64,000 nt of DNA from Sphingobium sp. TKS. Its GTDB lineage: Bacteria; Pseudomonadota; Alphaproteobacteria; Sphingomonadales; Sphingomonadaceae. The stretch covers positions 504,001 through 568,000 of the forward strand of contig NZ_CP005084.1 of NCBI RefSeq assembly GCF_001563265.1, given 5' to 3'. Below, piece by piece: positions 16,088 to 24,554 of the stretch. Position 1 is the stretch's first letter; each line of letters starts with the position of its first letter. Under the pieces are notes generated by a model. That model was not told where the DNA came from. It saw nothing but the letters and a program-made list of their open reading frames with translations, and did not search any database. The translations under genes were made by a program, and so were the position numbers.

Positions 16088-17062
16088 ATGAACATCAATG
16101 AGAGACCGACCACGGCACCAAGGATCATGGATGCCGGTGAGTTGACGCCGTGGGTCGCTGTGTTCGCTGACGAGCTCGGTTCGCCGAGGCACACGCCGCT
16201 GACCATCCGATGTTACATCGATTGCGCTCGTCATTTTGCCGCTTGGCTTGTAATCGAGAACGTCGAGCTCAGTGAAGTGGGAGACGACGCTCTTGGCCGG
16301 TTCGCCAAGCACCGTTGTCGTTGCGGGGGTTATCGACGCGCCGTGCCGCACTTGACCAGCTATCTGAGCCGCGTTCATCGTTTTGTCGTGTTTCTCGCCG
16401 GACGCGGTGTCGTCGCGCCGCTGGCTGAAGCGATTGCCAGCCCCGTCGATCCCTTGGTTCGTGATTTCCAGGAGTGGCTCATGCGCCATCGAGGCATTCG
16501 CGACCGAACGGCCGTGCGGCACGGAAGGATGATAATGCGACTGCTCCCTTCGCTGGGATCAGACCCACATGCATACAACCCAGCGGAGATCAGAATGGTT
16601 ATTCTAAATGAGGCCCAGCGCTGCTCTGTAGCGTACACCAAGACGATGATCACCGCTCTGCGCGGATACTTGCGTTTTCTGGCCGCCGCTGACCTGTGTC
16701 GTCCTGGCCTTGAACACGCAGTACCGCGCATTCCACAATGGCGACTCTCATCATTGCCACGCTATCTGTCGCCTGATCAGGTCGACCGGATCGTCGCTTC
16801 CTGTGACCTGAGAACCAGACGGGGCATTCGCGATCGTGCGATTCTGCTCCTCCTGGCGCGCCTCGGACTGCGCGCGGGCGACATTTGGGAGATGCGCCTT
16901 GGGGACATCGATTGGGATTCTGGAACCTTGCGGGTGAAGGGCAAGGGGCGCTGCGAGACTCTTCTTCCCTTGCCTCAGGATCATAAACCCTCCCATCGCG
17001 AAATATTTGCGATCGGGCCGGTGAATTTTTTTGACTCTTGCGCTACGGCTCGGAAGAGGTGA
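16088..17062 (+). pseudogene. Tyrosine recombinase/integrase, C-terminally truncated
   Basis: ATG 16088 follows GGGAGAGAAG. SAM-like core-binding domain (about 15-110, with TIRCYIDCARHFAAWL), a linker with two Cys (HRCRCGGYR), and the start of the catalytic domain (YLSPDQVDRIVASC ... RDRAILLLLARLGLRAGDI with the first catalytic Arg, then LRVKGKGRCETLLPLPQD with the Lys). Homology ends at 16981. The HxxR, final His and Tyr nucleophile are replaced by 26 unrelated residues, so the protein cannot recombine DNA. It resembles the multi-integrase elements of sphingomonads, in which three such genes follow each other; only the first remains. Confidence 0.82.
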
Positions 17063-17141
17063 GCATGAACAAGCGCAAGCATCCCAGACAGTTAAGGTCG
17101 GCCGACGAAACCGTGCTTGACCTGACTGTCCTGGAGGGGGA

Positions 17142-17480
17142 TCGTCGATCGAGACCGCTAAGGCCGAGATAAAAAAGATCGACCTGGATCTCGATATGCG
17201 GGTGAAGCTGATCCTCAAAGGCGGTGCTGCCGATAAGATCAACATCCGAATTGTGGCCATGGAGGCTTGGAAGAGGGAATTGGAAAAAACTCTGGCGGCT
17301 GCCAACGAGCCGCCGGCGCTCCTGCATCCAAACATGGGGCATCATTATCGCGAGCAGTTGGACGAGAATGTATCATGCACTGCAGGAGGATTGCGAAGCG
17401 GCTTGCAGCAGGCGGCGATCGCGGGAGTGCCGGGTGCCCCTGCCGGCGCGTCGGAGAGCGCGTTTCCGGTCAGCGAGGGT
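17142..17480 (+). pseudogene. Decayed C-terminal piece of a large serine recombinase
   Basis: In one frame: AEIKKIDLDLDMRVKLILKG, then IRIVAMEAWKRELEKTLAAANEPPALLHPNMGHHYREQLDE; after a frameshift near 17368 a second frame continues MYHALQEDCEAA. L-E-x-T-L-A-A-A-x-E-P-P-x-L-L-H-P-N-M-x-x-x-Y-R is the coiled-coil/C-terminal signature of transposon serine recombinases. Catalytic and DNA-binding domains are missing and the end is out of frame. It is unrelated in detail to the intact recombinase at 5624. Confidence 0.7.
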
Positions 17481-17484
17481 AAAA

Positions 17485-17515
17485 CAAAAAACCCGGCGTG
17501 TGGCCGGGTTTTTTT
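17485..17515. terminator. Strong symmetrical Rho-independent terminator
   Basis: A-tract, stem CCCGGC/GCCGGG (extended by A-T pairs), then seven T residues. The A-tract on one side and T-tract on the other make it functional in both directions, shielding acetyl-CoA synthetase from the mobile DNA. Confidence 0.85.
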
Positions 17516-17700
17516 GGTTGCGGGAGCAGGCAACCATCTTAACTCGCCCAATCAATATTAGAAACCCACAAACAGCTTTGATCTCATTCCATTGCTCGCT
17601 TTCTTCGAACACGCAAAGGCAAAGACTCGTTTAGCGTGTTGAGGGCAGGTGCCTTCGACTGGGGCCGATCTATTTGAGGTCCCTGGCCCTTAACCCAACC

Positions 17701-19644
17701 TTACCCCTGACGGTTGGCGACCAGATTATCCACAACCGAGGGATCGGCAAGTGTACTAATGTCCCCCAGCGCCTGGGGCGAGACCTCCCCTTCCGCGATC
17801 TTGCGCAGGATGCGGCGCATGATCTTGCCGGAGCGGGTCTTGGGCAGGCCGGGCGCGAACTGGATCACGTCGGGCGTCGCGATCGGCCCGATCTCGGTCC
17901 GCACCCATTTGATCAGCGTCTTGCGCAGTTCCTCGCTCGCTTCCTTCCCGCTGTTCAGCGTCACATAGGCGTAGATGCCCTGTCCCTTGATGTCGTGCGG
18001 AAAACCGACGACCGCCGCCTCGGCCACCGCCTCATGCAGCACCAGCGCGCTTTCGACCTCGGCCGTGCCCATGCGGTGGCCCGACACGTTGATCACGTCA
18101 TCGACGCGCCCGGTGATCCAATAATAGCCGTCCGCGTCCCGCCGCGCCCCGTCGCCGGTCGTATATTTGCCGGGGAAGGTGGTGAAATAGGTCTGGAAGA
18201 AGCGCTCATGATCGCCCCAGACAGTGCGCATCTGCCCCGGCCAGCTCTGCGCGATGACCAGATTGCCTTCGGCCGCGCCGTCCAGCACATGGCCCTCCGC
18301 ATCGACGATCTGCGGCACGACGCCGGGCATCGGCAGCGTGGCGGAACCGGGCTTGAGGTCCGTCGCGCCCGGCATCGGCGCGATCATCGCTCCGCCCGTC
18401 TCGGTCTGCCACCAGGTATCGATGATCGGGCAGCGATCCTCGCCCACGACATGATGATACCAGCGCCAGGCCTCCGGATTGATCGGCTCGCCCACCGTGC
18501 CCAGCAGGCGCAGCGACTGGCGGCTGGTCGAGTGGACGAACTCGTCCCCCTCCTTCATCAGCGCGCGCAGCGCCGTGGGGGCGGTGAAGATGGTCTGCAC
18601 CTGATGCCGGTCGACCACTTCCCAGATGCGGCTGGGCGTCGGGTAATTGGGCACGCCCTCATACATCAGCGTCGTCGCCCCGTTCGCCAGCGGGCCGTAG
18701 ACGATATAGCTGTGCCCCGTGACCCAGCCGATGTCCGCCGCGCACCAATAGATGTCGCCGGGCCGGTAGTCGAAACACAGCTCATGCGTCAGGCTGGCCC
18801 AGAGCAGATAGCCCCCGGTGCTGTGCAGCACGCCCTTGGGCTTTCCCGTCGAACCCGATGTGTAGAGGATGAACAGCGGATCTTCCGCCTGCATCGGCTC
18901 GGGCGCGCAATCCGCCGACACCTTGGCCGCCTCCTCATGCAGCCACAGGTCGCGGCCCTCGGTCATGGCGATAGCCCCGCCGGTCGCCTGGACGACGATG
19001 ACCTTGCGGACGCTGGTGCACAGCTTCAGTGCCGCGTCGACATTGGCCTTGAGCGGCACTTGTCTGCCTGCGCGGCGGCCCTCGTCGGCGGTGATCACCA
19101 AAGTCGAATCGCAATCGACGATCCGCCCCGCCAGCGCTTCGGGCGAGAAGCCACCAAACACCACCGAGTGGATCGCCCCGATCCGCGCGCAGGCGAGCAG
19201 GGCGAAGGCGGCCTCCGGAATCATCGGCATGTAGACGGTGATGCGGTCGCCCTTCTTCGCGCCCGCGCCCTTCAGCACATTGGCGAAGCGGCAAACCTCT
19301 TCATGCACCTGGGCATAGGTGTAGCGGCGCGGCTCGGCGTCCGGCGCGTCGGGTTCCCAGATGATCGCGGTCTGGTCGCCGCGCTTGGCCAGATGCCGAT
19401 CGATGCAGTTGACGCTGACGTTCAGCACGCCGTCGGCAAACCATTTCACCCCGAAATCGGCCTCGGCAAAGCTGCTCTCATCGGTTTTCGTGGGAAAATT
19501 CACCCAGTCGAGCCGCCTGGCCTGCTCCAGCCAATAGGCGTCGGTATCCCCGATCGACCGCGCATAATCCGCCGCGCGCCCATCCCGGTCGAACAGGGCA
19601 GATGTCGCCCATTCCGCAGGAACCGGGAAAAAATCGTCAGACAT
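17701..19644 (-). CDS. acsA: Acetyl-CoA synthetase (AMP-forming)
   Basis: 647 residues, the usual AcsA length. It activates acetate with ATP and CoA via acetyl-AMP in the cytoplasm. Visible motifs: ACS N-terminal domain ([16 protein letters not shown] type), P-loop [57 protein letters not shown] hinge, and C-terminal [14 protein letters not shown] with the catalytic Lys that protein acetyltransferases modify. ATG 19644 gives the normal N-terminus. Monocistronic. Long frames on the opposite strand are shadows of its codon bias. Confidence 0.96.
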   Translation of the reverse strand: MSDDFFPVPAEWATSALFDRDGRAADYARSIGDTDAYWLEQARRLDWVNFPTKTDESSFAEADFGVKWFADGVLNVSVNCIDRHLAKRGDQTAIIWEPDAPDAEPRRYTYAQVHEEVCRFANVLKGAGAKKGDRITVYMPMIPEAAFALLACARIGAIHSVVFGGFSPEALAGRIVDCDSTLVITADEGRRAGRQVPLKANVDAALKLCTSVRKVIVVQATGGAIAMTEGRDLWLHEEAAKVSADCAPEPMQAEDPLFILYTSGSTGKPKGVLHSTGGYLLWASLTHELCFDYRPGDIYWCAADIGWVTGHSYIVYGPLANGATTLMYEGVPNYPTPSRIWEVVDRHQVQTIFTAPTALRALMKEGDEFVHSTSRQSLRLLGTVGEPINPEAWRWYHHVVGEDRCPIIDTWWQTETGGAMIAPMPGATDLKPGSATLPMPGVVPQIVDAEGHVLDGAAEGNLVIAQSWPGQMRTVWGDHERFFQTYFTTFPGKYTTGDGARRDADGYYWITGRVDDVINVSGHRMGTAEVESALVLHEAVAEAAVVGFPHDIKGQGIYAYVTLNSGKEASEELRKTLIKWVRTEIGPIATPDVIQFAPGLPKTRSGKIMRRILRKIAEGEVSPQALGDISTLADPSVVDNLVANRQG

Positions 19645-19875
19645 GCAGCATCCTTTCCAATGCGAAACCCTCGCTTTTCAAAAAGCTTCCAGATCGAAGG
19701 CTCCGATCGGCCAGATCTCGGTGCAGCTTTAGCCATCATCCTCTCAAAACAGGAACGATTGCTGCATCAATAACTTCAATTACGTTGGACGCGGCCGTGA
19801 GACGGAACCCTATCGACTTCAACCAGGTACAAAAGATCGCTGGCGATTATACTGTTCTGGGATTGTATTGTCAGA
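19645..19875. other. Upstream region of acetyl-CoA synthetase
   Basis: No gene seen. Base composition is more AT-rich than the flanks (for example GATTATACTGTTCTGGGATTG), fitting a promoter region for acsA on the minus strand. Confidence 0.4.
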
Positions 19876-20051
19876 TCAAAATACCGTCCGATAGAGTATC
19901 GCGTCCGCCAGGCACTGATCGAAAATTTCGGGATCGCTGCGCTTGTACCGCAACTGTAACGGCGCGTCCTTGCTTACGACGATAAGTTCGCCCATTGTCT
20001 CGCCCTGTTCGTCCACGGCGAATGCCCCTTTCAGCTTTCTGACGATCCGTT
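19876..20051 (-). other. Open minus-strand reading without a normal start
   Basis: Directly after the dehydratase stop, the minus strand stays open for 58 codons: ERIVRKLKGAFAVDEQGE, TMGELIVVSKDAPLQLRY, KRSDPEIFDQCLADAILY, then TGA at 19876-19878. The composition is protein-like, but the only upstream start would be CTG (20051); an internal ATG would give 39 residues. It may be the tail of a gene lost by deletion, or a protein read by coupling from the dehydratase stop. No family recognised. Confidence 0.35.
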
Positions 20052-20054
20052 CAG

Positions 20055-20912
20055 TCAGGCCCTCACAGTGGCGGTGGCGCTCATCACCTGGCGCCCGTCA
20101 CGGGCGAAGGCGCCAAGCTCATGCCCGGTACCCGCCGAACGTAGCGCAAGGTGGAGCACCTCGCCGCCAAAGGCCGGGGCAACTCCACGAAAGGCGAAGG
20201 TCGCCAGCGCCTGTTCGCCCAGTTCACGGCGCGCCAGATCCAGCAGGAAGCTCGCCATCAGCGGCCCGTGGACAACCAATCCGCGATAGCCTTCCTCCCC
20301 CCTTGCATAAGGGAGGTCGTAGTGGATTCGGTGACTGTTGAAGGTCAGGGCGGAATAGCGGAACAGAAGCGTCTCGCCCGGGGTGATCGTGTGAACAGTT
20401 CCCCATGGCGCGGGATCGAAGGCATCCGCGCCGGGCAGCGGCGGAGCAGGCGGCGCACCAGCGGCCGAAGCATCCCGATAGACGATCGTCTGCACCTCGC
20501 GCACGCCAATCTCGCCGCCAAACCTCGTCTCATGTTCGACTTCAAGGAACACTAACGGTCCCGTGCTGCCCTGCTTGGGCTTGATCGACTTCACCTGTGA
20601 GACCCGCTCGACATTTTCCCCGATGGGGAGGGGACGCAGAAACTCGACCGCGCTCGATGCCCACATCCGGCGCGGAAGCGGGATCGGCGGGAGAAAGCTG
20701 TCAGCCGAAGTGTCGCGCCGGGGATGTCCGTCCTGCGCCAGACCGGCGGTGGGCGCATCGGGCACGCACAGGCACCAGTGCAGGCCCTGCGGCGCAAAGC
20801 CTTCTTGCGCGGCGGGCCGGTTGAACGTCGCGCACCAGCGGGCGACGAGCGAAGTATCCACCCGGTCTTCGCGGCGCTCTTCCCGTCCTACCCAACCATC
20901 CCATTCGGTCAT
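20055..20912 (-). CDS. FAS1-like/MaoC hot-dog dehydratase (HTD2 or mesaconyl-C4-CoA hydratase type)
   Basis: 285 residues from ATG 20912 (GGAGAGGG upstream). N-terminal MaoC-like FAS1-type hot-dog half (about 20-140, with HWCLCVPDAP and GHPRRD), C-terminal hot-dog half (about 165-285, RYSALTFNSHRIHYD as the hydratase motif with the catalytic Asn/His/Asp neighbourhood, then GLVVHGPLMASFLLDL). Members hydrate 2-enoyl-CoA thioesters; mesaconyl-C4-CoA hydratase is the closest named group by layout. It follows the acyl-CoA dehydrogenase and a CoA-transferase scar in one operon. Confidence 0.8.
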   Translation of the reverse strand: MTEWDGWVGREERREDRVDTSLVARWCATFNRPAAQEGFAPQGLHWCLCVPDAPTAGLAQDGHPRRDTSADSFLPPIPLPRRMWASSAVEFLRPLPIGENVERVSQVKSIKPKQGSTGPLVFLEVEHETRFGGEIGVREVQTIVYRDASAAGAPPAPPLPGADAFDPAPWGTVHTITPGETLLFRYSALTFNSHRIHYDLPYARGEEGYRGLVVHGPLMASFLLDLARRELGEQALATFAFRGVAPAFGGEVLHLALRSAGTGHELGAFARDGRQVMSATATVRA

Positions 20913-21047
20913 TGCGCCCTCTCCTTCCATTTTGCGCAGCGCCCATGCCGCTGGCGATGACCTGCGCCCGGTTCCCGGCGGCGGCTTCGAAAAGGTCGAG
21001 GATGCCGCGTCGAATGGTTTCCGCCCTGGTATCCTGTCTGGAAGCGG

Positions 21048-21197
21048 TCAGGCAAACTCCCTTCTGAGACTGGGGCCATGTTCGTCGAGTTCCGGCACGC
21101 GGCGCGCCGTCAGCGTCTCAGGAAACGGCGGATGCGGGGATGGACACGGCGCCACCACCTGCTCGAGCGACACAACCAGGAGGCCCGAGGGCTTCAT
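21048..21197 (-). pseudogene. Scar of a CaiB/BaiF CoA-transferase (internal deletion)
   Basis: The ATG (21197-21195) overlaps the acyl-CoA dehydrogenase stop by one base. The first 17 residues (MKPSGLLVVSLEQVVAP) are the standard N-terminus of a class III CoA-transferase. After a Pro-rich junction the last 19 (ARRVPELDEHGPSLRREFA) look like its normal C-terminus, followed by TGA. About 340 codons appear deleted, leaving a 49-residue frame. The remaining bases up to the dehydratase start (20913-21047) stay open in another frame (ETIRRGILDLFEAAAGNRA...) and may be part of another lost gene. Confidence 0.6.
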
Positions 21198-22357
21198 CAG
21201 AAACTTTTCGGCAGATCGAGGACATGGGTGGCGACATGGCTGAGGATCAGGTTGGTGCTGATCGGCGCCACCTGATAGAGCCGCGTCTCACGGAATTTAC
21301 GCTCGACATCATACTCCTCGGCGAAACCAAATCCGCCATGGGTCTGGATGCACATGTCGGCGGCGTACCAGCTGGCCTCTGACGCCAGCATCTTGGCCAT
21401 ATTCGCCTCGGTGCCGCAATCCAGCCCCTCGTCGAACATCCGGGCCGCCTTGTCGACCATTTCAGCAGCGGCGGTCAATTGCACATAAGCGCGCGCGATC
21501 GGGAACTGAATGCCCTGATTTTGGCCGATCGGACGTCCGAACACCTCCCGGTCCCTGGCATAGGCAGACGCGCGATCGATAAAGAAGCGCCCGTCGCCGA
21601 TGCACTCGCTTGCGATCAGGATTCTCTCGGCATTCATGCCGGACAATATGTACCGGAACCCATTGCCTTCATTACCGATCAGGTTTTCCACCGGCACTTC
21701 GAGATCGTCGAAGAAAAGCTCTGTCGTGGCGTGGTTCAGCATCGTGCGGACAGGACGAATCGTCAGCCCCTTGCCGATCGCATCGCGCATGTCGACCAGC
21801 AACACGCTGATGCCGTCCGACGGCTTGGCGCATTCGTCACGAGGGGTGGTTCGACAGAGCAGGACCATGAGGTCGGAATGCTCGGCGCGACTAATCCAGA
21901 TTTTCTGTCCGTTCACAACATATTTGTCGCCCACCCTCTTTGCGAAGGTGCGAATGCGGGTCGTGTCGGTCCCCGCCGTGGGCTCGGTCACGCCAAAGGC
22001 CTGCAGTCTCAGCTCGCCCGACGCGACCTTGGGGAGATAGGCCTGCTTCTGCGCCTCGGACCCATGTTTCAGGACCGTTCCCATCGTGTACATCTGGGCA
22101 TGGCAAGCGCCGCCATTGCATCCGGAGCGGTGAATTTCCTCCAGGACCGCCGTGGCGGCCTGCAACCCCATACCGGACCCGCCATATTCTTCAGGTATCA
22201 AGACGGAAAGAAAGCCGGCCGTCGTCAGAGCATTCACGAATTCGGCCGGATACGCCCGGTCGCGATCGAGATGCTGCCAATATTCTCCTGGAAAATCCGC
22301 GCACAGCCGCCGGACCGCCTCGCGGATTTCGGGAAAGCTTTCCTGTTCGTGACTCAT
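21197..22357 (-). CDS. Acyl-CoA dehydrogenase
   Basis: 386 residues from ATG 22357 (AAGGGA upstream), standard length. FAD enzyme inserting a 2,3 double bond in an acyl-CoA, passing electrons to ETF. N-terminal helical domain with LIPEEYGGSGMGLQAATAVLEEIHRSG; middle beta domain with FGVTEPTAGTDTTRIRT (flavin contacts) and VNGQKIWISRAEHSDLMVLLCRT; C-terminal helical domain with DREVFGRPIGQNQGIQFPIA and QTHGGFGFAEEYDVERKFRETRLYQVAPIS. The Glu in EEYDVER is near the usual base position. Divergent from a LysR gene with a shared 113-bp promoter region, and heads an operon with the CoA-transferase scar and dehydratase. Confidence 0.92.
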   Translation of the reverse strand: MSHEQESFPEIREAVRRLCADFPGEYWQHLDRDRAYPAEFVNALTTAGFLSVLIPEEYGGSGMGLQAATAVLEEIHRSGCNGGACHAQMYTMGTVLKHGSEAQKQAYLPKVASGELRLQAFGVTEPTAGTDTTRIRTFAKRVGDKYVVNGQKIWISRAEHSDLMVLLCRTTPRDECAKPSDGISVLLVDMRDAIGKGLTIRPVRTMLNHATTELFFDDLEVPVENLIGNEGNGFRYILSGMNAERILIASECIGDGRFFIDRASAYARDREVFGRPIGQNQGIQFPIARAYVQLTAAAEMVDKAARMFDEGLDCGTEANMAKMLASEASWYAADMCIQTHGGFGFAEEYDVERKFRETRLYQVAPISTNLILSHVATHVLDLPKSF

Positions 22358-22430
22358 CTCAATCCCTTCTGTCGGGATCATTCTTTTCCGATTGCTGCGA
22401 AAGGGTCCACTTCCCATTCAGCCTATCGGA

Positions 22431-22447
22431 TATGCATTGAAAGCATA
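22431..22447. promoter_or_regulatory. LysR-type T-N11-A box
   Basis: Inverted repeat TATGC-N7-GCATA, containing the T-N11-A core, centred between the divergent acyl-CoA dehydrogenase and LysR genes, 24 bases before the LysR start. This is the classical recognition-site position for autoregulating LysR proteins. Confidence 0.65.
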
Positions 22448-22470
22448 GCTCGCGAAACCTATACAGCGGC

Positions 22471-23445
22471 ATGGACCTTCGACAGTTGCGTCACTTCCGG
22501 CAGATCGCGGAAAGCGGAAGCGTGTCTGCGGCCAGCGCCATTCTTCATGTTGCCCAGCCGGCGCTCAGCCGCCAGATGCAGGCGCTCGAACGCGAGCTGG
22601 GAACAAAGCTCTTCCTGCGTACCGGCCGGGGCGTCGTCCCGACGCCCGCGGGCAACGCCCTGCTCGACGAGGCGCGCCTGCTGCTGGAAGAAGCCGACAG
22701 GGTGAGCCGCCGGATCCGGGGCCTGGGCGAGCGCCTGTCCGGCGAAGCCACGATCGGCCTGTCGCCGACCATCGGGCGATTGCTGACCCTGCCCCTGGTC
22801 CAGCATGTCCAGATTCATTATCCCGGATTGCGTCTGCGCATTGCCGAAGCGTTCAGCGGCACATTGCTGGAATGGCTTCAGGCCGGCCGGATAGACGCCG
22901 CGATCCTGTACCATATGCCGGCGGGCGGCTCCCTGCGCTCGAACCTCATAGCTGAAGAGCCTCTATCGATTCTCAGCGGCGGCAAGGAAGTGCCTTTTCC
23001 CGTCGGCGCGACGGTGCCGATCGCCGATCTGGTCGGATTTCCCCTCGTGCTGCCAACGCCGCAACATGGGCTACGCAAGATGATCGACGACCATGCGGCG
23101 GCCAATGGCGTCACGCTGGATCTCATGCTCGAGTTCGACTCGCTCGATGCGACGATTGCACTGGTGCGGCAGGGGGCCGCGCTCACCATCCTTCCCCGGT
23201 CTGCGGTCCGATCGGAACTGGTCGCGGGCACGCTGAGAGCATGGCACGTCGGCCCGCCGCCACTCGTCCGCCCATTGATCATCGCAACGGCCGCCCAGCG
23301 CGCCGACGCGATAAGCGGCCAGCAAATTGCCGCCCTGCTGCGCAGAATCATCCTATCGAACGCGCAGGACGGCGGCTGGCGCATCGCCCCGGCGATGGCG
23401 GATGACGCAACAGAAGGGGGACGGTCGAAGCCATCGGGCTTTTGA
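22471..23445 (+). CDS. LysR-family transcriptional regulator
   Basis: 324 residues. N-terminal winged HTH (MDLRQLRHFRQIAESGSVSAASAILHVAQPALSRQMQALERELG, about 1-60), linker helix, then a two-lobed effector-binding domain (about 90-300; GLSPTIGRLLTLPLV, AILYHMPAG, FPLVLPTPQHGLRKMID, LVRQGAALTILPRSAV). The QPALSRQ motif and domain style are like Nac/CbbR-type LTTRs. It probably activates the divergent dehydrogenase operon in response to an acyl-CoA or acid; the ligand is unknown. The C-terminal 25 residues past the domain are Gly/Arg/Ser-rich. Confidence 0.92.
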   Translation: MDLRQLRHFRQIAESGSVSAASAILHVAQPALSRQMQALERELGTKLFLRTGRGVVPTPAGNALLDEARLLLEEADRVSRRIRGLGERLSGEATIGLSPTIGRLLTLPLVQHVQIHYPGLRLRIAEAFSGTLLEWLQAGRIDAAILYHMPAGGSLRSNLIAEEPLSILSGGKEVPFPVGATVPIADLVGFPLVLPTPQHGLRKMIDDHAAANGVTLDLMLEFDSLDATIALVRQGAALTILPRSAVRSELVAGTLRAWHVGPPPLVRPLIIATAAQRADAISGQQIAALLRRIILSNAQDGGWRIAPAMADDATEGGRSKPSGF

Positions 23446-23491
23446 CGGGAAGGCCAGGAAGATCGCATTGACCATCTGAGTCGATATGATA

Positions 23492-23505
23492 TTGAGGTAT
23501 CTGAT
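23492..23505. promoter_or_regulatory. Island palindrome site a
   Basis: TTGAG-GTAT-CTGAT, 71 bases before the MaoC gene. Member of a 14-bp imperfect palindrome family shared with seven other promoters in this window. Confidence 0.55.
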
Positions 23506-23575
23506 TTAGAATTGGAGGCCCTCGACCCGGAGCGGTCAACGAAGGGCAATTTTGCCGAACGAAAGCGATTTTTCG

Positions 23576-24445
23576 ATGCCTCTCGACTACCCCGCCATCT
23601 TGTCGCTTCGCGAGGAAGGCTATCGCACGCAGTATGGCGATCGCGACACGATGCTGTACGCTTTGGGCATCGGCATGGGGGCAGATCCGCTGAATGCCGC
23701 CGAACTGCCCTTCGTCTACGAGAAGGATCTGCGCGCAGTCCCCTCGCTCGCGACAGTGATCTCATGGGGAGCGGGCATCAGCACCGACAAACTGGGCCTC
23801 GACCATCACCTTGTCCTGCATGGCGAGGAAGAGATCATCTTTCACCGCCCGTTGCCGCCCGCCGCTGCAATCATCGCCGACTGGGCGGTTTCCCGAGTCT
23901 ACGACAAGGGGCGGGACAAGGGGGCGCTGGTCGTCCTTCAAACGGTGATCCGCTCTGCGGCCGATAGGGAGCCGCTTTGCACGATCAACCGGACATTATT
24001 CGCGCGCGGGGACGGCGGATGCGGCGGTTCGACCGAACCGCCCCCGATGCCGCATGCCGTCCCCACTCGCGCGGCGGATTTTTCGGTCGACATCGCCACG
24101 CGTCCCGACCAGGGCGCCCTCTATCGGCTGTGCGGCGACCGCAATCCGCTCCATATCGATCCGGAGGCGGCGAAGCTGGCCGGGTTCGACGGACCCATCC
24201 TGCATGGGCTGTGCACATACGGCCTGAGCTGCCGAGCCGTGCTCCAGACCATCTGCGAGTACGACCCCAGCCGGATCATCCATCATTCGGCGCGGTTTTC
24301 CGCGCCCGTCTATCCGGGCGACACCGTGCGAATTGATATTTGGAAGGACGGCGATGCAGCCTCTTTCGAGGCGTCCGTGCCGTCGCGCGGCGTGACGGTG
24401 ATCCGGAACGGCCGTACCCTGCTGCGCCCCGACGCCGACGGTTGA
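23576..24445 (+). CDS. MaoC-like enoyl-CoA hydratase (double hot-dog)
   Basis: 289 residues from ATG 23576 (MPLDYPAILSL is the usual family opening; a TTG at 23552 with GAAGGG upstream is the alternative). The non-catalytic N-terminal hot-dog half has YALGIGMGADPLNAAELPFVYE; the C-terminal half carries the R-hydratase motif YRLCGDRNPLHIDPEAAKLAGFDGPILHGLCTYG, with the catalytic Asp and His. This layout matches eukaryote-type multifunctional protein 2/bile-acid and steroid side-chain hydratases. It hydrates a bulky or branched enoyl-CoA. The promoter contains palindrome site a. Confidence 0.88.
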   Translation: MPLDYPAILSLREEGYRTQYGDRDTMLYALGIGMGADPLNAAELPFVYEKDLRAVPSLATVISWGAGISTDKLGLDHHLVLHGEEEIIFHRPLPPAAAIIADWAVSRVYDKGRDKGALVVLQTVIRSAADREPLCTINRTLFARGDGGCGGSTEPPPMPHAVPTRAADFSVDIATRPDQGALYRLCGDRNPLHIDPEAAKLAGFDGPILHGLCTYGLSCRAVLQTICEYDPSRIIHHSARFSAPVYPGDTVRIDIWKDGDAASFEASVPSRGVTVIRNGRTLLRPDADG

Positions 24446-24554
24446 CCTATCGCATTAGGCCATGCTGATCGGGCTTTAGAAGCTTGCGTTTTCCGTTCGT
24501 CACCCATAAAAATACGATATCGTGCCTTATTTCGGCTGAACCGGGTTTCCTTCG

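Noticed and set aside
16997..17013. Palindrome TCGC-N9-GCGA after the truncated integrase as a possible att site
   Set aside because: Short arms and no matching copy near the other element borders.
17674..19773. 699-codon frame opposite acetyl-CoA synthetase
   Set aside because: Antisense shadow of a well-conserved gene; Arg/His/Asp-rich composition without family resemblance.
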